Below, piece by piece: positions 11,858-23,715 of a stretch of 64,000 nucleotides of DNA. Position 1 is the first letter of the stretch. Every line of letters begins with the position of its first letter. Where the stretch lies: contig CM077166.1 in the NCBI GenBank assembly GCA_039583875.1, positions 77,106,564-77,170,563 of the forward strand. Reading direction: 5' to 3'. Under the pieces are notes generated by a model. The model had not been told where the DNA came from. It did not search any database and saw only the letters and a program-made list of their open reading frames with translations. Source of the DNA: Platanthera guangdongensis (Eukaryota; Streptophyta; Magnoliopsida; Asparagales; Orchidaceae). The position numbers were made by a program, and so were the translations under genes.

Positions 11858-11972
11858 GTACTCTAGTTAATTTTAAGTTTTCTCTTTCCTATGTAATTAG
11901 AGTTTTGGGTATAGAATTGATAAACTAGGAAAGAAAACAATAACTACAATACTAAGACATTAACTACCCCAG
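11858..11972 (+). other. Intron-like insert between G1 gag and protease (115 nt)
   Basis: It starts GTACTC after ACAG and ends CCCCAG before GCATAG. Removing it joins VIT, a split Gly codon, and IVFISGKPAY leading to the protease LFDTG, in frame (phase 1). Keeping it extends gag by 23 residues to a TAG at 11926. It is clearly AT-richer than its flanks. It contains a stem of TTTCCTA with TAGGAAA that F also keeps. Splicing itself is inferred. Confidence 0.8.
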
Positions 11973-13996
11973 GCATAGTCTTCATCAGCGGCAAGCCCGC
12001 CTATACACTGTTCGATACTGGTGATTCGCACTCGTTCTTGTCGGAAGCCTTCGTGGAAGGGATGGAAGGCATGGAGCGATTCACTGGTTTGATGATGAGG
12101 ATATGGATACCAGACGGATCAGAGCTATTCACCTCCGCCCACTGCAATATGGAGGCAGAGATCGACGAAAAGGCATTCGAAGTACCAACATCAATCCTAA
12201 CGATGCCAGTCTTTGATTTGATCCTGGGAATGACCTGGTTGCATTGGAACCATGCCCAGAGTGACTTCCTGTCAAAGAGGATCACCGTGAGGCATGGGGA
12301 TTCCCACATCGTCATCGAAGGTATTAGACCTATTCCACCTCTCTTGATGTCATCAGTGTAGGCCGTCAAGGCCCACTTGTAGGGGGAGGAAGTCTATGAA
12401 GTGATGTTTGAAATGGCTAAGGCCAAGGATTCCATCTCTGATATCCCGGTGGTGTGAGATTTTGCAGGCGTATTCCCAGAGAAGCTGTCAGGGCTACCCC
12501 CGCACCGGGAGCAGGATTTCGGATACAGTTGGTGCCAAGGGCTAAGCCGGCATCTAGAGCACCTTACCAGATGGCCCTGAAAAAGTTGACAGATTTTCGA
12601 AGCCAGCTGCAGGAACTAGTGGAAGCAGGATTTGTCCGGCCAAGAACTTCACCATGGTGAGCCCCGGTGCTATTCGTCAAGAAGAAGGACAGGATAATTA
12701 TATTGTGCATCAACTACCGAGCACTGAACCGATTGACAGTCCGGAATACCTATCCATTGCCATGGATAGATGAGATGTTTTATAAACTGGAGGGGGCGCA
12801 TTTATTTTCAAAATTGGATTTGAGGTCGTGATACTACCAGCTGCGGATCTAGGAGGAGGACATTCCGAAGACTGCCTTTAGTATCAGATATGGGTTGTTC
12901 CAGTTTACCGTGATGCCCTTCGGGCTCACGAATGCATCGTCGGCATTCATGAGCCTCCTGAACTGGGTGTTCGAGGAATATCTGGATGTGTTCGTCATTG
13001 TGTTTAATTATGAAATCCTCATCTACTCGAGGGTAGAGGAAGAGTACACACGACATCTGACGTTGACCCTAGAGAGACTGCGGTAGAACCAGCTTTATGC
13101 GAAGTTCAGCAAATGCCAATTCTGGTTGAAGGAGGTGTCTTTCCTAGGCCATATCATCAGTGGTGCTGGGTTGGTAGTGGACCCGACCAAAATTCAGGCA
13201 GTTCGGGATTGGTCGTAGTTGAAGTGGACCACAGACGTGTGGAGTTTTCTAGGACTTGTCGATTATTACCGGAAGTTCATGGAGGGATCTTCTCGTATTG
13301 CCCTTCCACTCACATCCCTGATGACGAAGGATGTGCCCTTTGTCTGTACCCCGCAGTGCGAGGTGGCTTTTTAGGAGCTGAAAGATCGACTCACCTCAAC
13401 TCCTATACTTGCCCTTCCTTCGGGGAAAGAGGGATTCCAGGTCTACACCGATGCTTCCTACCAGGGTTTGGTTCAGTGCTGATGCACAATGGTCATGTGA
13501 TAGTGTACGCCTCGCGACAGCTGAAGAAGCATGAGCAGAACTACCATGTTCATGACTTAGAGATGGGAGCGGTCGTATTTGATCTGAAAGTCTGGCAGCA
13601 TTATCTGTACGGTGTCCACTACGCCATATACTCTGACCATAAAAATTTGAGGTATGTGGACATGCAGAAGGAGATAAATATCAGTTAAAGACAATGGGTG
13701 GAGTTTCTAGCAAATTACCTGTACGAGATGCACTACCACCTAGGGAAGGCGAATGTGGTGGCAGATGTGCTGAGCCGGAAGGCTACGACCTTAGGAGCAG
13801 GACCTTAGATGATGGCCATTGAGTTGGTCCAGATGTTAGACAAGATGCAGATATCCCTGGTGTCCGAGGATCACCCAGAGCTGTACCGGGAGTACCTATC
13901 GTCGTTGGTTTCCACAGATGACATTCGAGACAGAGTCAGAGATAGGCAGAGGCAGGATGCCAAGCTAGAACCGATATTCTGGGCCTTAGAAGTAGG
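11973..13996 (+). pseudogene. pol: G1 pol fragment (protease, RT, RNase H; integrase deleted)
   Basis: Protease LFDTG lies at about 12008, followed by HSF and the ILGM block near 12228. The RT core is recognisable ([15 protein letters not shown] near 12900, then FVIVFNY where DD is expected). The RNase H block [14 protein letters not shown] and the SDHKNLRY motif follow. Many in-frame stops are present, most at former Gln, Arg or Trp codons. A one-base loss near 12515 shifts the frame. The coding part ends at the start of integrase and passes directly into the 3' LTR at 13997, so integrase and chromodomain are deleted. Confidence 0.82.
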
Positions 13997-14169
13997 TGTA
14001 ACATCCCATTTCCAACTAGACCACTAAGAGTGTTTTTGTCATGACTAGGTCTTGACAAAACCCTAGGAAGCTTAAGAAGACCAAGTGAGCTTAGGCATGA
14101 AGTTGGAAATCATCATGGTCGGCAAATAGTAGAATTCTAAATAATAGTTTAGGATGACCATGGGGCTAC

Positions 14170-14760
14170 ACCTTGACCCCAGGACCCTACCACAACAACC
14201 CCAAACATTTTGGGAGGCCCATTAGAGCCACAAGGACCCATTGGGGTCAATCAAAGAGACTAAGTTGACCCAAGTCAACCCTAACCCTAAATGGGTCAAA
14301 CTAGCCTACTTAGGGTCAATTGACCTTCCCCTAGACAAGTGGACCCCACCCATGCCTTCCTAGACCTAAAGTGAGGTCAATGGGCCACTAAGGACACATT
14401 GGGTTCAGTCCTAGAGGCCAAGTTGACCCAAGTCAACTCAAGCCCCTAATCTGGTCAAAGTACCCTTACTAAGGGTATGTGACCTCCCAAGTTCAAGGTA
14501 ACCCTCAGGGGAAGCCATGGGGTCACCAAGGACACCTTGGGGTCAACCAAAAAGGTCATGTTGACCCAAGTCAACTCTAGCCCTAAAGTGGTCAAAGTGC
14601 CCTTACCAAGGGTCAAGTGACCTCCAAGGTGCCAAGTCAACCCTACCCAATCCTACATAGACCTTAGGGGAGGCCAATGGGTCACCAGGGACCCATTGGG
14701 GTCAACCCAAATGGCCATGTTGACCAAGGTCAACTCTACCTTAAGGTTAAGTCAAATTAG
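14170..14760. promoter_or_regulatory. W-box-like TTGAC/GTCAA array in the G1 LTR
   Basis: I count 21 TTGAC or GTCAA cores in about 590 bp, where roughly one would be expected by chance. Many occur as the inverted pair TTGACCCAAGTCAA, repeated about every 130-150 bp with a conserved frame of text around it. TTGAC is the core of the W-box bound by plant WRKY factors. F carries the same motif in its LTR. Confidence 0.65.
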
Positions 14761-15586
14761 CTAAATAAGCTAACCCAAGCTCAAGCCCACTTCCCGCACT
14801 TGGGCTAACCTCATTTTTATTATTCATATGCGTTAGTGGGGTGTCAATAGGCTGGAGGAGAGATCAAAATTTGGCCATGATGAGTAGGAGAGAGAAAGCT
14901 CCATTTTTCCCTTTAATGGAGGAGAGAGAAAGTGATAAAAGAGGCCATTCATGGCCAAGGGAGACCAAGGGCCTCTCTAATTGATTCCAAAGGCTGAATA
15001 CATTCCACCTCATCAGTTTTGAGGAGTTTAATAACCATGGCTGGCCACCCAAGGTGGCTGAAACCAATTTCTTCAATAAGTAGGAGAGAGAAAGAGTTGT
15101 CAATAATGGCATGGAAGGTGAAACCCCCACAAATCCCCCCATTGATGGCTGGATTCAACTCCTCAGGAGTATGGGAGGAGTTTCCAGCATTCTTCAAGTC
15201 ACCAAGGGGCTGAATTCATTGAGATTTTAGTTTCCCAAAATTCCCCATTAATGGTGGAAATGGGGATTCAAGCTATGACCCTCCCTATCCCCCTTTTGGC
15301 TCTTTTAAAAGCTTCACCAAGGTTAAAGGAGACATTTCCACCCCTTACCTGAAGAAATCGAGCAAGTTTGCCGTGTAGTTGTAGAGCATCGAAAAGCTCC
15401 ACCACTGGCCATGGCGCACCCCCACCACACTCGTCCGCAAGCTCGCTTAAAGGTCCTCCTCTGCTCCTTCTTCCGTGGGTAGATCGTAGGAATTGTTTAG
15501 GACAAGAATCTGACTCAATTGAGCCATTTAAAGTTTTTATTTCCATGGTTTTTACAAAAGAAAATGGTTGTCGGGTTCGCCGGAAA

Positions 15587-15648
15587 CCACCACCTCCGGC
15601 GGTCAAACCACCGCCGAACGGCAGCCCTCACCTCAACGGAGGTGGTGG
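15587..15648. repeat. Perfect 12-bp inverted repeat in the G1 LTR
   Basis: CCACCACCTCCG at 15587-15598 pairs with CGGAGGTGGTGG at 15637-15648 around a loop of 38 bases. Confidence 0.7.
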
Positions 15649-17350
15649 TGGCGGTGGCCGGACAGGGACGTGGCCGGATGGCCGGGAAATTAGCTTGTAA
15701 TAGGCTCCAGGTTCGGCCAATCCTAGCCCTTGGCTGGAGGAAGAAGATAACCAGGAGCCCCACGATTTTGCTTTAAAATCTGTGCTGGATCAAATTTTAT
15801 TAACTCATGTTTATTTAATTTCTGCCTCTTTTCTGGGCTATTTTTAAAATAAATATTCAAAATACTTAGATGCTAGATCAGAAAAAGTGGTCAACATAGA
15901 AAATGTAGCCCTTGATGTCTAGTTGAATTTAAAATTGATTTCACAATTTGGAGTCTTGGTTAGACCACAACACCCATTTTGGTGGGACCTATACCTAGGT
16001 CTATCCTGACATTCAAATGGATGCCCACCATTCATCCCTTGTCCAAATGATTTGAGATTTTGGTAGGGAGTCTACCATGGCTATACCTAGGGCCTGCCCA
16101 AAATTAAGAATTTTTGGAGAATATGTTTCTATAGTTTTTAGGAAAATTTAATAATCCATGAACAAATTAATTAGGTGTCCTACACACCTCAAAATCCCCC
16201 CAAATTTGGGTGGGAGATCTTAGAGGGCATGTTAGGTCTCTAATAAAATGTTCATCTCATTTGGAGATGTTTTGGTTAGGTATTGATCCAACCTTAGGTT
16301 GGCCCCTTTTAGGGTTAAATAGGTGAAGCATCCCCTTTAGGTTTTGAGTGGTCAAATCACCTCAACAGAGGTTGATATTTTGGCAACTGACTTTTTATAG
16401 TATGACTCACCCTCCAATGGAATTTGGGGTGGTTAAGTGTAGGGTAGCCCTAGAACCCTAGGGTAGCTTCCTTAATGGGGATTCTTAGGGTTTGAAGAAC
16501 ATAGGGTCATATGACCTTGGATTGACTTGAAACATTGTGGAGAGGACCATAGGATTAGTATAGTCCTCTGGTTAAAATATTAGGGAATTTGGAAGCCTTA
16601 AACTCCCTCAAAACCCTAACCCTAGCTTAGGGCACAAATATTGTGGTGAAGTAAAATGTCACTAAGACTCTTTGAAAAGTGATGAGGTTTGGGTTGAGTA
16701 GTTTTTGAGGTTAGTACAAGCTCTGGAGATTTTATCATGAATTTAGGATTATTATTTTGGATACTTCATTAAAAAATTGGTAATTTGTATTATTTACTTA
16801 GAAATTTATTAAGAAGACACTACTTGCTAGAAATTGATGAAATTTAGCCAGAGGCCTTTTTATGATGTTTTATAGTTCTGGGAATATTTATAGAATTTTT
16901 GGAAGAATATTTTTAAGGGTTGCTTCATTAAGTATGATTTCCCATGAAAGATTAATTTAATTTATTTTGGAGTCTCGAAAGTCTCAAAAATTATTATTTT
17001 AGTACAATTATCTTTTCTGAACCATATTAAGATTCTGTAATTTTTATGTAATTTGCTGATGAATAATTTTGGTACTTCCTTCTTTACACATGACTAAAGG
17101 AAATATTTTGGTTAAATTATTTAGAGGTCAAATATTCTCTGGAAAATTGTGTAAATTAATATCTAGTCATATATCTCTGTTATTTAGTGTTCAAAAGTTT
17201 TGGGTGGCCATTACTTGAGTAGATCATATAGTTCATGTTCAAAGTTGCCCATGGCCAAACATTTGGGAAAATTCAATAAATATCAAATTAATTAGAAAAA
17301 TTATGGATCTCTGATTTTAGACTAAATTTGTTATGATAGACCTCTGGTAA

Positions 17351-17596
17351 ATTTCAAAGAAAGTTTGGAAGACAATCCGGAGTACCTCGTTCATACACCT
17401 CATATAGTATAGGGTGGTCTGCATATAGTAACTGCGGAAACTGAACTAAAGGGGGTAGTGAATTTTGGAGAGTTGAATCTGCGGTAGGTTGCTGGGTTGG
17501 GTAAATAAAGTAGTTCATCATTGGTAGACAGGATTTGTAGAGTGAGAGGATGACTAGTGTTAGGTGGTGCTCGGGATCGGCGAAAGATCGCCTTCC
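17351..17596. other. Unassigned sequence between G1 and E1
   Basis: It holds an open minus-strand frame that runs on into the E1 LTR. I do not recognise the predicted peptide. It is the host sequence of the E1 insertion; CTTCC at 17592-17596 would be the left target duplication. Confidence 0.4.
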
Positions 17597-17968
17597 TGTT
17601 AAAGTAGCGAACAAACGACCAAAAACAAGCCGGAATTTTGAATAATTGAAAGTTTTATTATACAAAAGGATATCTATTACAAAGGTATGCCCTCCCTTAT
17701 ATAGAATGGAGGAGAGATGAGAGAATACAAATAAGAGATGTGGGACTAAAAGTTTACAGGACTAAGCGGACTATACAGAACAAACCGCACAAGCCGCGCG
17801 GTTAGACAGAAGGGCTAACCGCCCGGCTACCACCAGAGAGAAAGAGAGATTGCCATGGTAGACCGCTAGACCGTCCGGTCTCCAAGATGGATGAGACAAA
17901 CCGCCAGACCGTGCGGTCTCCAACCCGCCAAGACAGACCGCCAGACCGCCCGGTCACCAACTTCAACA
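17597..17968 (-). repeat. E1 3' LTR (372 bp)
   Basis: Aligns along its length with the two LTRs of E2 and ends at the same CACCAACTTCAACA. It contains the GACCG/CGGTC palindrome array and a TATATAAG box. The polypurine tract (minus-strand TTGAGGGGGAG, 17969-17979) abuts it. Confidence 0.9.
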
Positions 17969-17975
17969 CTCCCCC

Positions 17976-20175
17976 TCAAGCTGGAGCATATATATCGATC
18001 ATGCCCAGCTTGTCACAAATATGAAGAAACGAGGCGGAAACTGGCTTGGTGAAGATGTCAGCCAGCTCTTTATCAGAAATGACAAAGGGAGTGCAAATTT
18101 GTTCCTTTAAGATCTCTTCACGAATGAAATGACAGTCGACCTCAATGTGCTTTGTTATTTCATGGAAGACCGGATTTTTGGAGATGTATATGACGGCCTT
18201 GTTATCACAGAACATAGGTAGAGGATGGTTGTAGACAGCTCCTAAATCTAGCATGAGAGCCCGCAGCCATTTTAACTCACAAGTGGTCGATGTCATACTG
18301 CGATACTCAGCTTCTACACTGGACCTGGAGACAACAGACTGCTTCTTGCTCTTCCAGCTCACCAGATTTCCCCCAACAAAGGTGCAAAAACCTGAGGTTG
18401 ACTTGCGATCCCCTTTGTCATCAGCATAACCCTCAGATGACCATTCTTCTGAAAAAGTAATCCTTTCCTAGGCGCTGCTTTGACATACTCCAAGATCCGC
18501 AAGGTGGACTGTAGATGGCACTCCCTAGGTGCTTGCATGAATTAACTCACCTTGCCCACATCATAGGAAATGTCGGGCCTCGTCACTGTGAGATATATGA
18601 GCTTACCAACCAGACGCCTGTACCGCGAACTATTTGAAAGAGGAGGCGAATCATCTATCCAGGTTTTGTCTTCTCTAGTTGCCATAGGGCATCGGCCAGG
18701 TTTTGCTCCAGTCAATCCTGCCTCTTTTAAAAGATCAAGGGCATACTTACGTTGAGAGAGAACTAAGGAGTTGGGCTTCCGAGAGATTTCGATCCCCAGA
18801 AAGTACTTTGGAGAGCCCATATCTTTCATGATCAGATGTTGACGAAGATGTCGCTTTGTTAGGGCTACCCCTTCCTGGACATCGCCAGTGAGAAGAATAT
18901 CATCGACGTACACAGCAAGAACAACCAGCCCCGAAGGGGTTTTGCGAATAAATAGAGAGTGATCGGCAGAGCTTCACGCAAAACCAACAGCCGCTACGAT
19001 GCTGCTGAACTTGTCAAACCAAGCACGAGGGCTCTGCTTGAGGCCATAGATTGCCATCTTCAGCCAGCATACTCGTGTCTCCCCCTAAGAAACATACCCA
19101 GGAGGTTGCTCCATGTAAACGGCCTCGTGAATATCACCATAAAGGAAGGCATTCTTGACATCCAGCTGGGAAATCGGCCAATGCCTATTTACCGCCACAG
19201 AGAGAAGGACCCGGATAGTGCTAAGACGTGCCACAGGGGATAAGGTGTCAAAGTAATCAACCACATAGGTCTGAGTAAAGCCCTTAGCAACAAGGCGAGC
19301 CTTATAATGATCCATAGTGCCATCTAGGCCAAATTTGACCACAAAGACCCAGCGACAGCCAACAACATCAGTGCCGAAGGGAGGAGGAACAAGAGTTCAG
19401 GTACCCCGCTCAGTTAGGGTCGCCATTTCCTCATCCATGGCCATCTTCCAATGAGGAATAACAAGGGCCTCATGGTAGGAGCGGGGTGTGGCAGTGGAAG
19501 AGATAGCCAGTGCAAATGCCCTGCGAGAAGGGGTAAGACGATCATAGGAAACAACAGCAGCAAGGGGGTGTAAGGTACACGTCCGCACCCCTTTGCGAAG
19601 AGCTATAGGAAGGTCCAGGTCAGCGGGTACCGCGGCATCCGGAGCATCCGGGGCAGAGAGAGCTGGCCCGAGAGTAGAGAGCGACGGCGGTGGACATGAG
19701 GGAGATGGTGGCGGAGAAGGGGGAGAGAGAGGCGGAGGGAGAGGAGTGGATGAAGACGGTGTAGGGGTGGAGATCATAGGAGGAGACGAGGGAACGAAGG
19801 GAACAGCAGGAGAATCAGAAGCTGGGAGAAGACGAGAGGAGTCATCCGAGAAGTAGGAGGTATTCTCGAAGAAGGTGACGTCAGCAGTGACGAACTGCTT
19901 ACGAAGGACGGAATCAAAGCAACAATAGCCTTTCTGAGTGGTGGAGTACCCCAGAAATACACATTTGGTGGAGCGAGGGGAGAGCTTATCACTGGTGGCA
20001 GAAGGGGTATGCACAAAGGCAGTGCATCCAAAGATTTGGAGAGGTAGAGGAAACGACTTCTTGCCCGGATACAGAATGGAGAATGGGGTTTTTTCGTGGA
20101 GAACCGTGGAGGGAATGCGATTGATATGATAGCATGCAAGGAGAACAGCATAGCCCCAATAGGAGCGAGGAACAT
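17976..20175 (-). pseudogene. pol: E1 pol, integrase C-terminus to RNase H
   Basis: The frame runs from the integrase YWGYAVLLACY region through a Pro/Ser-rich linker to RT ([26 protein letters not shown] near 18905) and RNase H (EAEYRS, near 18300). It ends at a proper stop in the polypurine region. Several in-frame stops occur. Compared with E2, a 22-bp deletion near 18432 shifts the frame before RNase H and removes the conserved Asp region. It is not functional. Confidence 0.87.
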
Positions 20176-20511
20176 TGTTGGGTATTGTATCCACAATCAC
20201 CTGGATTTGAGAAAGCCACCTGTCAAGCTAAGATGAATTCACAATGTATTTGATGAAACCTCTTAAGTTGTGCTTGCAGTTATTCCACGCTAAGTGCACA
20301 CCAATGTCAGGGCGCAGTAGGTCAATATACACGAGTCTGCACGACGTAATCCCTCATTGAGTAGATCAGTGTGTTGGCCTACGTGTACTCTCTCTATTGG
20401 AGTGCACTTACTTTCAAGTACAGGGCTGTAATCTTACAAGAGCAGACAAGGAGCAAGGATAGGTCAAGGAGCTCATCATGGGTGGAAAGACGAAAATTCG
20501 TCTAAGTACAA

Positions 20512-20765
20512 TTCGACGAGAATCACTAGTGATTCTCGCCGACTCTATCCGACTGCCTCAAAACTGGGCCAGGTAAGATTCAGCGAGAATCATTAGTGAT
20601 TCTCGCCGAACCCATCGCTGAGCAGATCGTGAATACCAAGTAACTTTCGTTGAGAATCAAAAAGTGATTCGGCGAGAATCACTAGTGATTCTCGACGAAT
20701 CGTCGAGAATCACTAACTGATTCTCGCCGATTCGTCGAGAATCACCTGCGATTCTCGCCGATTTT
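20512..20765. repeat. U3 palindrome array of LTR1
   Basis: Alternating GATTCTCGCCGA and complement with ACTAGT centres, fewer units than in A. It ends about 115 bp before the TATA box. Confidence 0.88.
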
Positions 20766-20881
20766 TACTTGGCGTTTTCTCTGGAAGCTGCTGGACCGGA
20801 TTCTGCCGTTGGACTATTTTGAACCGGATTTCGGGATTCTACTTGTGGGACCCACAACGGTCATATTGAAAGTGTCTACAG

Positions 20882-20889
20882 TATATATA
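20882..20889 (+). promoter_or_regulatory. TATA box of LTR1
   Basis: TATATATA after CTACAG, at the place matching the boxes of the A LTRs. It would drive RNA into the plus-strand gag and on toward the inverted copy. Confidence 0.6.
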
Positions 20890-21753
20890 CATGCGTATGT
20901 TTGAACAGTAGAGAGTGACGGAAAAAGATATACAAAGCTGAGCCGCGACTTGACCTAGTTCGCGATTCTCCGCCGCCGCCTCCGTCGCCGCACGAGAGTG
21001 TAGATCGCCGATCTTGATCGTGGTTTCTTCCAGATCTCCGGTCGATAGAAGCTTAGCTAAGCTCAGCGTCTCACGTGTCTAACCAGAGATCTCTTGTCTC
21101 TCGATTTGTAGATCGGGAAAATCTTCCCCATCCGAATCGATCGAGACGATTGATCCTAGTGTGACCGTTGGTAGACCTAGCTTGCTTCGCTACGAAGTTT
21201 GGATCTCAAAGTACAGCAGCCGCGCACCATCGTTGCCGCCGATCCCGAACCAAGCCGCCGCTCGTATTGCCGCCGCCGGTTCCGAGGAGATCCTCTCCAA
21301 GAGAGATCTAGGGTTGTAGACTCTTCGTTGACTTCACGAACACGTCGTCGAACGAAGAGGAACACCGTAGTCTCCAAACGAAGTTTGTATCTCATGTACA
21401 TTCTAGATTTACTTTTGTTGTAAAGGAACGTTTGTTCCGTGTTGTAAGGGTTGGGTGCAACCCGGTTTGTGGGAGTGTTGACTCCTACGTGTGGAAGGGT
21501 TCCTTCCGATAGTGCAAGGATTGGATTTCAATCCTGTTGGAGAAGTGACCGAGTCGTCCCTTGTTGGGAGATAGGTCGAAGGGGGAAAGTGGATGTACCC
21601 AAGTCGGGAAACCACTATAAATTGCCTGTGTATTCTGTGTGCTGTGCTGTTTATTTTTATTGTGCAGGTACAATCTTAAATTCCGCAAAAACGCTGCACG
21701 TCACCTATTCCCCCCCATAGGTGAACATAGTTGACACTAGGTGGACTTTCAAG

Positions 21754-21764
21754 TGGTATCAGAG
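21754..21764 (+). other. Primer binding site after LTR1
   Basis: TGGTATCAGAG, matching initiator Met-tRNA, 2 bases past the LTR end. Confidence 0.9.
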
Positions 21765-21825
21765 GGAGGTTGCTCATCAAAAAGGTTTACACCTTGAGTA
21801 GTATCCTGCCACCAGTGTCAGAAGC

Positions 21826-23396
21826 ATGGAGCTGGATTATGAGATATCGCTACTCAGACTCCCCGCATGTACAAATGAGTTTTATCCCGTCTGGAGGATG
21901 AGAGTGTCGTATCACTTGGATGCCATCGATCCTCGTGCATCTTTCATCCTGGAAGAGGGTCCTTTTATTCCTATGAAGACCTCCGACTCTGGAATTCAAG
22001 TGCCCAAGTGCATTGCTGAGATGTCGGAAATGGAACTTTCATTCTTTAATTTGGATAAGAGGATTCGTCAAATCATCATGGATATATGGTCTAGAGCTTC
22101 TCGCTCTAGATTGGAGAAATGTAGGACGGCTAAATCTCTGTGGATGATGATCTCAGAGCTGATGGGGGGTCAGAGAATGCTGGAATCTGCTGTCAATCAG
22201 AGGATGAAGCCTATGTGGGGGTCCTCGCTTCTGAAGATGAAGGCAAGGATCTCTCGGACAGCATCAGAGCTCCAGTGTCCGTGTCAGAGACTGAAGAGGC
22301 CAGTGAGGAAAGCAGCTCTGATGAGGATGACACAATGGTCACTGGCTCTAATGACAATATCACTGAAGAGCAGGTAACTTCTTCATCCTGCCCCGTATCT
22401 CTTGAAGTTTCTAAAGACAAGAACTGCCTTCCTTCAGAAAATGCTGATTCCTTGAAGAGAGCCCTTCAGACAAGCAACCTACTTGCTAAGGAGCAAGCTC
22501 AAGAGATTGCTCGACTGAAGATCTTGTTGGTTCTCCAATTGGCATCCAACAAGGTCAAGGACTCTAATATCTCAGCTCTAGAGAGTAGTCTAGAGAATGA
22601 GAAAAGAATAGTATCAAATTTTTCTAAGGTTGATGCTATAAAGAGAAAGCAAGAAAATGGGTGGATCTCCCAGATTATCAATTCGTGGAGAAATGGGGAA
22701 ACGGTATTCCGACCCCCCACTCCAAGCAGGAAGACAACTCATCATGCCTTCAGGTATGACCACAGGAACAATCGTGGTCACTGCAAGGGTGATCTGTCAT
22801 CATGTGGAGACACCCGTAGTGCAAGGGCCGTCGTGGCCACCCATGAGAGAATACCTAAGGCTCCTTCTGAGCCCTTTGTATTCACTACCACTGCCTCAAC
22901 TCAGTGTGAATCTGCATTTCCCAGCTCACAGAAGACCTCTCACCACCCGAGGACACCAGATAGGGAGGTTAGAAGTCATGGTGTAAGTTTTCATGGGGCC
23001 TCCGGAAGGGGGATGCCTGAGAGGAAGGCACCACCTCCCCGGCCTCATGACGCTCGCAACATGCATTCCTTCCACCCTTCCACGTGTCACGGTGGAAGAG
23101 AACATTTTGTGAGAAGATCATTCCCTATCCCGTTTAGACCTAGGACCGTGACTACCTCAGTCATTAGATCAGGTCAGAAACGGCGATACAACATTCACCC
23201 GTGTTGGTGCTGTGGCAAAGTGGGACACTTTACCATCGACTGTTGGCACAACCCCTCTGTGCCAAAGGCAAGGGCTTATCCACATTCACGGGACAGAGGT
23301 AGTCTTCCTGACAGGTTTTCTGGGGGAAGGCAGTCGAGTGCTTATGCTAACAGGAACCTAGGACCCAATATGATTTGGGTTCCTAAGGTAAGGTAA
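21826..23396 (+). pseudogene. gag: B-plus gag (short Sirevirus-type gag)
   Basis: The N-terminal domain (VWRMRVSYHLDAIDPRAS) matches A's gag. The UBN2-like middle and the first zinc knuckle of A are absent. It passes to an acidic Ser/Glu/Asp stretch, a coiled coil (around 22450-22640), a basic His/Arg/Pro-rich region and the C-terminal knuckle CWCCGKVGHFTIDCW near 23210. It ends at WVPKVR. Loss of one base in the G-run at 22163-22168 splits it into two frames. The protein could package RNA but lacks one of A's two knuckles. Confidence 0.85.
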
Positions 23397-23623
23397 TTCT
23401 TTCTTGCAGGGTAGTCTAGGTTCCCGTAAATATGATGGGAACCAGACAGTAGGTGTTCCAAGACTGAATTGGAACATGCATCTGGAATAACAAAAGAGAT
23501 ATCTAATTGAGCTTATTCACATCGAGCTCCTAATATGTTATACCTGGGGGACTAAATGATAACTCTCATAATCCCAGGTACATTTGCTCAGTTCCAGGAC
23601 TTGAGTCATAGGGTATCCACAGT

Positions 23624-23626
<3 letters not shown>

Positions 23627-23709
<83 letters not shown>
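23627..23709. repeat. (AT)n microsatellite
   Basis: An uninterrupted AT run of about 83 bp. A shorter AT/GT tract sits at the matching place in the opposing arm (about 26945-26985). The long YIYI frames across it are artefacts. Confidence 0.95.

Positions 23710-23715
<6 letters not shown>

Larger units (their letters stand above)
9122..17350 (+). mobile_element. G1: decayed Ty3/gypsy chromovirus-type element
   Basis: Order is LTR remnant, primer-like site, gag with one zinc knuckle, intron-like insert, protease, reverse transcriptase, RNase H, then an abrupt jump to the 3' LTR. It is close to F at the right end of the window, which keeps the integrase and chromodomain that G1 has lost. Its 5' LTR is cut at 9122 by element A. 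The right edge of the 3' LTR is not sharply visible. Confidence 0.85.
13997..17350 (+). repeat. G1 3' LTR (over 3.3 kb, right edge uncertain)
   Basis: It starts TGTAACATCCCATTTCC. The next few hundred bases align with the 3' LTR of F. There is no gene in it. Its first part is an array of TTGAC motifs. A C/G-rich stretch at 15370-15760 holds a perfect 12-bp stem. The rest is AT-rich with no feature that I can name. The boundary with 17351-17596 is an estimate. Confidence 0.72.
17597..20175 (-). mobile_element. E1: 3' half of a small-LTR Ty1/copia element
   Basis: A 372-bp LTR, a polypurine tract and the integrase-to-RNase H part of pol are present on the minus strand. The element stops exactly where LTR1 begins. 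Its missing 5' half (protease, LTR) is not found on the other side of the LTR1-LTR3 complex. E2 at 52906-57510 is the same family and supplies the intact comparison. Confidence 0.88.
20176..21751 (+). repeat. LTR1 (1576 bp), A-type LTR in plus orientation
   Basis: It starts TGTTGGGTATTG and ends GGACTTTCA, as in the LTRs of A. It has the palindrome array in U3, a TATA box, and the primer site 2 bases after its end. Confidence 0.92.

Noticed and set aside
15268..15776. Captured host exon in the G1 LTR
   Set aside because: Several overlapping frames of about 80-110 codons exist in a CG-rich stretch, but none shows a recognisable domain. CG-rich leaders are common in such LTRs.
17354..17665. 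A minus-strand gene upstream of E1
   Set aside because: The frame runs across the E1 LTR boundary and has no recognisable domain, so it is listed only as unassigned sequence.
23381..23408. A GTAAGG...TTGCAG intron at the gag end of the gag-only elements
   Set aside because: Only about 22 nt lie between the apparent splice sites, too short for plant splicing. In element A the matching stretch encodes the FVLQ residues before protease.
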